Shown: positions 6,326 through 9,363 of the stretch, in pieces
Layout: the number at the start of each line of letters is the position of its first letter
How positions within the stretch are numbered: position 1 is the first letter of the stretch
Source of the DNA: Desulfobacteraceae bacterium UBA5623
Lineage (GTDB): Bacteria > Desulfobacterota > DSM-4660 > Desulfatiglandales > Desulfatiglandaceae
Reading direction: 5' to 3'
Assembly: GCA_002424495.1 (NCBI GenBank)
Contig: DIKH01000250.1
Span: 1 to 9,363 of the forward strand
DNA length: 9,363 bases
Translations under genes and position numbers: made by a program
The notes under the pieces: model-generated
Told to the model about the DNA's origin: nothing
Seen by the model: the letters and a program-made list of their open reading frames with translations, nothing else
Databases searched by the model: none

Positions 6326-8950
6326 ATGCTTAAGAAAAGATTTCATTCAGCAAAACAGGTTGACGGGGTAATTGATCTTGAACGCTTGCGATCAGGGTCG
6401 GCAAAATGCATTGAGCGTGAACCAGAAAGATTTCTGGACCTTACTTACCCCTCAGAAGATCTCCATGCCATGCTGCGAGCCTTAAGCCGCCGCTTTTCTC
6501 AAAATCATGCCGAAGGCGGTGGCCTTATTGTGGCAGAGGCGGTAAAGGGTCTGGGCAAGTCCCACGCCCTTCTTACCGCATACCATCTCTTCGCCAGTGC
6601 AGGGCCTGCAAATAAATGGATGCGGGAGAATAATTATGACTGGAATCCTCCACATGATCCCCTGATCATTATCAAAAAATTCACTGACTACCATCTGCCA
6701 TTTGATTCTCTGTGGACTGTCCTGGATGAGGAACTAAAAGCCGGATGGAGCCAGACACAACCACCCAACCTTGATGAAGTGCGCAGGGCGCTTGGGAGCA
6801 GACATCTGATCCTGATATTTGATGAGCTTGAAAGGGGCATCTCAAATATCGTGGATTCGGCCAGAAGAAGTCAAAATTTGAGTTTTTTGCAGATGCTCTC
6901 TGAGGAGGCTAACCGTAACTTACAGGTTACACTTTTTGCCGCTATCTATGATGGAACAGTAGAACCTGGATCCACCCTGAAGCGTATTTCTCCCAGGGTG
7001 GAGCTGAGATTCAGAAATCCGGAAGACCGCGCCGCGATTGTTCGTCACCGGCTGTTCGACAATGCGCATTCATATGATCGTTCGGCGGCAGATGCTCTGA
7101 TCAGGTCCTACATCAATACCTGGAAAGGCCTCGGGGTTAATACCTCGGACGAATACACAGCAAGACTGCGCGATTCCTTCCCTTTTTTGCCCGGTCTCAT
7201 AGAATTGGTTTTTGAGCGCATAAGCGGGACCGTAGGCTTTCAGGGCACACGCGGGGCGCTGGGACTGCTGGGTTCTATGATAGATGCTGCGCCTTCAGGC
7301 TCATATCTGCTGACAGCGGGGCATGCCAAACTCTCTGACAGCGCTTGCGCAGACAGGTTGCAGGATCTCGACCCTGCCGGAAATCTGATCAATTGCGCAC
7401 AAAGAAATTACCAGGATCTGAAAAATCAACCCTATGCTGAAGCCCTGGCATCCGCCGTGCTGCTGGCAAGCCTTGCCCCTGGAATCAAGGGGCTTTCAAG
7501 ACAGGAGTTGGTTAGGCACGTGGCGGCTCCAGGCAATGATCCAAACAAGTTTGAAAGCACACTTCAAACATTCAGGATGTATGGGTCATACTTTCATGAA
7601 CGTGAAGGCCGCTTCTTTTTTGACCTGGAAGAAAACGAAAATGCCAAGGTGGAAATCGAGTCCATACGTCTTCCAGATGACAGGGCGCGTGAAGAGGTCA
7701 AGACAATATGGAAACAGGAGCTCTTCCGGGAAGTAAAGCAAGCTGTTGTAATGACAGACATAGAAGAAACAAAGGCGGCCCTTGATCAACTGCCGAAAAA
7801 TACCTTGCGCTTTATCCTTTCACCCCGGCGTTTGTCTTCTTTTGAAAGATATGCTCTGTACCTTAGCTCGGAATTTAGAAACCAGATTCTTCTTTTAGAA
7901 CCCAGGGATGAGACCATAAACCTTTTGACAAACCCTGACATCCTCGCATGCGCAAAGAGGGCCATTGCCGCCTCCAGTCTGGCGCCGAGCGCCGGCACAG
8001 CCGAAAGAGGCAAACGCTATGAGCGCATCTGTCAACAGGAACGTAAGAACACCCTAACATTTATAAGGTCTGCCGGCCTTGTCTATATCCGGGTTGAAGG
8101 CTGGGGTGATACACCTGAAAAATCGGTTTTTGAAATAGAACCACTGGGTCAGAACTCGGATAAGCAGGCAGTGCTTGAGCACATCCGAAGGCAGCTTTTT
8201 CCTTCTCCGTTTTTTGTAGACCATCTGAAGGACCGATTGGATTCCTTTTACGGAAAGACTGTGTCACAGGTTGACCGTATCTACAGAAGCACGCTGGGGT
8301 TCCCTGTGCCGGTAAATATCCCCGATGTTTCCAGTGCCATTGTTGCCCTGGTGCAGGATAAAGACCGCATACTGGGACTGGAACATCAGAAAGGCCGATT
8401 TTGCGGTGAATATGTCTCCTTAGGAGAGGGTCTATTACCAGAGGCCGTTCTTACACCTCCCTGGCCTGCGAGCCCTCCTGCTGAGGGAAAAGGACTCGGC
8501 CGACCCATACCTCAGGCGCCCGAACCCGGGCCAATTGATATTTTTTCAAGGCCTGATATCCCTGCTCCCCATTCTCCGACTGAGGAAATGGGAACAGCCT
8601 ACTGCCAAACACTGGGTGAACTGCGCCAGGGAGTTGCAGAGAAACTTGCCGATGTTGAAGGGATTATTATTCTGAGCGCCCGATTTCAGATATTTGCCCG
8701 ATATGAAAATGCAAACTTTGGGGATCTTCCCAGCGCCTTAAGAGGCGGATTAACGGAAAACGGTGACCTCGAGGCACAGCTCGACCTAACTATCCCCGGA
8801 CCCATGGACAAGGCGAAACTTGAAGGGCTCTGCGAATCGCTTCCCAACATGCGAAATGGGAAGTATATGGCCAGGTGGAGGATATCAGCGCGACAGGCGC
8901 AGGAAGAAATCCCCTTGGATGATCGGGGCAATGATGATGAATGGAATTGA
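6326..8950 (+). CDS. P-loop ATPase of the DUF499/PglY/BrxC-like group, probable defence-system component
   Basis: Large predicted cytoplasmic ATPase of 874 residues, with no signal peptide or membrane segment. Walker A is AVKGLGKSH (72-80), with Ala in place of the first Gly; Walker B is HLILIFDELE (160-169) with Asp166 and Glu167. VTLFAAIYDG (201-210) fits a sensor-1 strand. SFPFLPGLIELVFERI plus GFQGTRGALGLLGSMID (284-320) resembles the phenylalanine/proline-rich and FQxTRGxLxLL block of DUF499-type ATPases, with Arg309 as a possible sensor-2. Residues about 376-436 look like a winged helix. The middle (about 560-690) is helical and charged, a proline-rich linker runs about 711-752, and a separate C-terminal domain (about 755-855) follows. 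Typical BrxC/PglY proteins are nearer 1200 residues, so this is a compact relative. The start lacks a ribosome site and lies just after the promoter. Its end overlaps the PglZ-like gene. Family assignment is from motif memory, not a search. Confidence 0.8.
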   Translation: MLKKRFHSAKQVDGVIDLERLRSGSAKCIEREPERFLDLTYPSEDLHAMLRALSRRFSQNHAEGGGLIVAEAVKGLGKSHALLTAYHLFASAGPANKWMRENNYDWNPPHDPLIIIKKFTDYHLPFDSLWTVLDEELKAGWSQTQPPNLDEVRRALGSRHLILIFDELERGISNIVDSARRSQNLSFLQMLSEEANRNLQVTLFAAIYDGTVEPGSTLKRISPRVELRFRNPEDRAAIVRHRLFDNAHSYDRSAADALIRSYINTWKGLGVNTSDEYTARLRDSFPFLPGLIELVFERISGTVGFQGTRGALGLLGSMIDAAPSGSYLLTAGHAKLSDSACADRLQDLDPAGNLINCAQRNYQDLKNQPYAEALASAVLLASLAPGIKGLSRQELVRHVAAPGNDPNKFESTLQTFRMYGSYFHEREGRFFFDLEENENAKVEIESIRLPDDRAREEVKTIWKQELFREVKQAVVMTDIEETKAALDQLPKNTLRFILSPRRLSSFERYALYLSSEFRNQILLLEPRDETINLLTNPDILACAKRAIAASSLAPSAGTAERGKRYERICQQERKNTLTFIRSAGLVYIRVEGWGDTPEKSVFEIEPLGQNSDKQAVLEHIRRQLFPSPFFVDHLKDRLDSFYGKTVSQVDRIYRSTLGFPVPVNIPDVSSAIVALVQDKDRILGLEHQKGRFCGEYVSLGEGLLPEAVLTPPWPASPPAEGKGLGRPIPQAPEPGPIDIFSRPDIPAPHSPTEEMGTAYCQTLGELRQGVAEKLADVEGIIILSARFQIFARYENANFGDLPSALRGGLTENGDLEAQLDLTIPGPMDKAKLEGLCESLPNMRNGKYMARWRISARQAQEEIPLDDRGNDDEWN

Positions 8951-9363
8951 TGAAAATTCAATTGATCACCTTTCACGGCCTGGGCCACGGCTGCCCGCGC
9001 TTATCCAATGGCTAACGGCCGAGGTCTGGACCATTGATCGTTTTAAAGGTTCTGAGGAATTGCCGTCAAGATATCTGGCTTCCGGTGAAGAGCTTGTGAA
9101 TGAAAAAGAGATTCTACTGACCGCAGCCGCCGACTCCTACTCAAGGGAGCTTACCGCCGCTCCTGATCCTGTAAGGACCATACAAGACTTTTTCTCAGAA
9201 TACAAAGACGGATGCGTTGTAATCCTGGATGGATGTTCATTGCGGGAAGTTCCCAGGCTGAAGGAACTCGCCAATATATCCTGCAGGCCTGTGGTTCAAT
9301 CGGACTGCGGCCGTTCGGCCATACCCAGCGATACGGAACATTTTATCCTAAAAACGGCAGTTG
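8931..9363 (+). CDS. PglZ-like protein (alkaline-phosphatase superfamily), N-terminal part
   Basis: Open frame to the right edge, 144 residues visible. Residues about 15-90 form an N-terminal module (RPGPRLPALIQWLTAEVW and following). GCVVILDGCSLREVPRL (94-110) is a beta strand ending in Asp100-Gly101, the position of the first metal ligand in PglZ and alkaline-phosphatase folds. AIPSDTEHF (130-138) may carry the Ser/Thr nucleophile equivalent. PglZ proteins are core members of BREX and Pgl phage-defence systems; their enzymatic role is poorly defined. Three tandem in-frame ATGs at 8931, 8934 and 8937 sit inside the end of the ATPase gene; GGGG at 8925-8928 is best spaced for 8934 or 8937. 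The overlap of 14-20 bases implies translational coupling and a shared system. The PglZ assignment rests on the short DG motif block and context, and the catalytic half is outside the window. Confidence 0.72.
   Translation, partial: MMMNGIDENSIDHLSRPGPRLPALIQWLTAEVWTIDRFKGSEELPSRYLASGEELVNEKEILLTAAADSYSRELTAAPDPVRTIQDFFSEYKDGCVVILDGCSLREVPRLKELANISCRPVVQSDCGRSAIPSDTEHFILKTAV

Overview
The window (about 48-50% GC by eye, dense bacterial gene packing) looks like a chromosomal segment from an anaerobic Gram-negative bacterium, probably a Desulfobacterota (deltaproteobacterial) relative. The lineage is an inference from protein style and from the use of System II (ResB plus CcsA-type) cytochrome c maturation; no marker gene here proves it.

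Left part, minus strand (1-1648): serS, seryl-tRNA synthetase, is read leftward from a promoter at about 1699-1727. It is followed by a gene overlapping it by 4 bases (ATGA) that encodes a single-pass membrane-anchored protein and runs off the left edge.

Middle, plus strand (1849-4122): resB and ccsB form a two-gene operon (3-base gap). They encode the heme-delivery and heme-ligation complex that attaches heme to apocytochromes c outside the cytoplasmic membrane. A separate unit follows (4244-6199): a putative lipoprotein lytic transglycosylase of the MltD type, with one SLT domain and three C-terminal LysM repeats. These are ordinary housekeeping genes.

Right part, plus strand (6287-9363): the accessory-looking region. 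A strong promoter overlapped by a perfect 8-4-8 inverted repeat drives an 874-residue P-loop ATPase that resembles the DUF499/PglY/BrxC group. It overlaps by up to 20 bases a second gene whose visible N-terminal 144 residues look like a PglZ-type (alkaline-phosphatase superfamily) protein, cut by the right edge. An ATPase coupled to a PglZ protein is the core arrangement of BREX/Pgl-like phage-defence systems. Here the ATPase is shorter than typical BrxC/PglY, is the first gene of the unit, and appears to start from a leaderless or nearly leaderless transcript. This is the best candidate in the window for an undescribed or poorly described system. Whether it is a known BREX subtype, a DUF499-based system or something new depends on the genes beyond 9363.

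No rRNA, tRNA, CRISPR array, insertion sequence or convincing terminator was seen. No gene-free stretch exceeds 300 bases; the longest is the roughly 200-base divergent serS/resB intergenic region.
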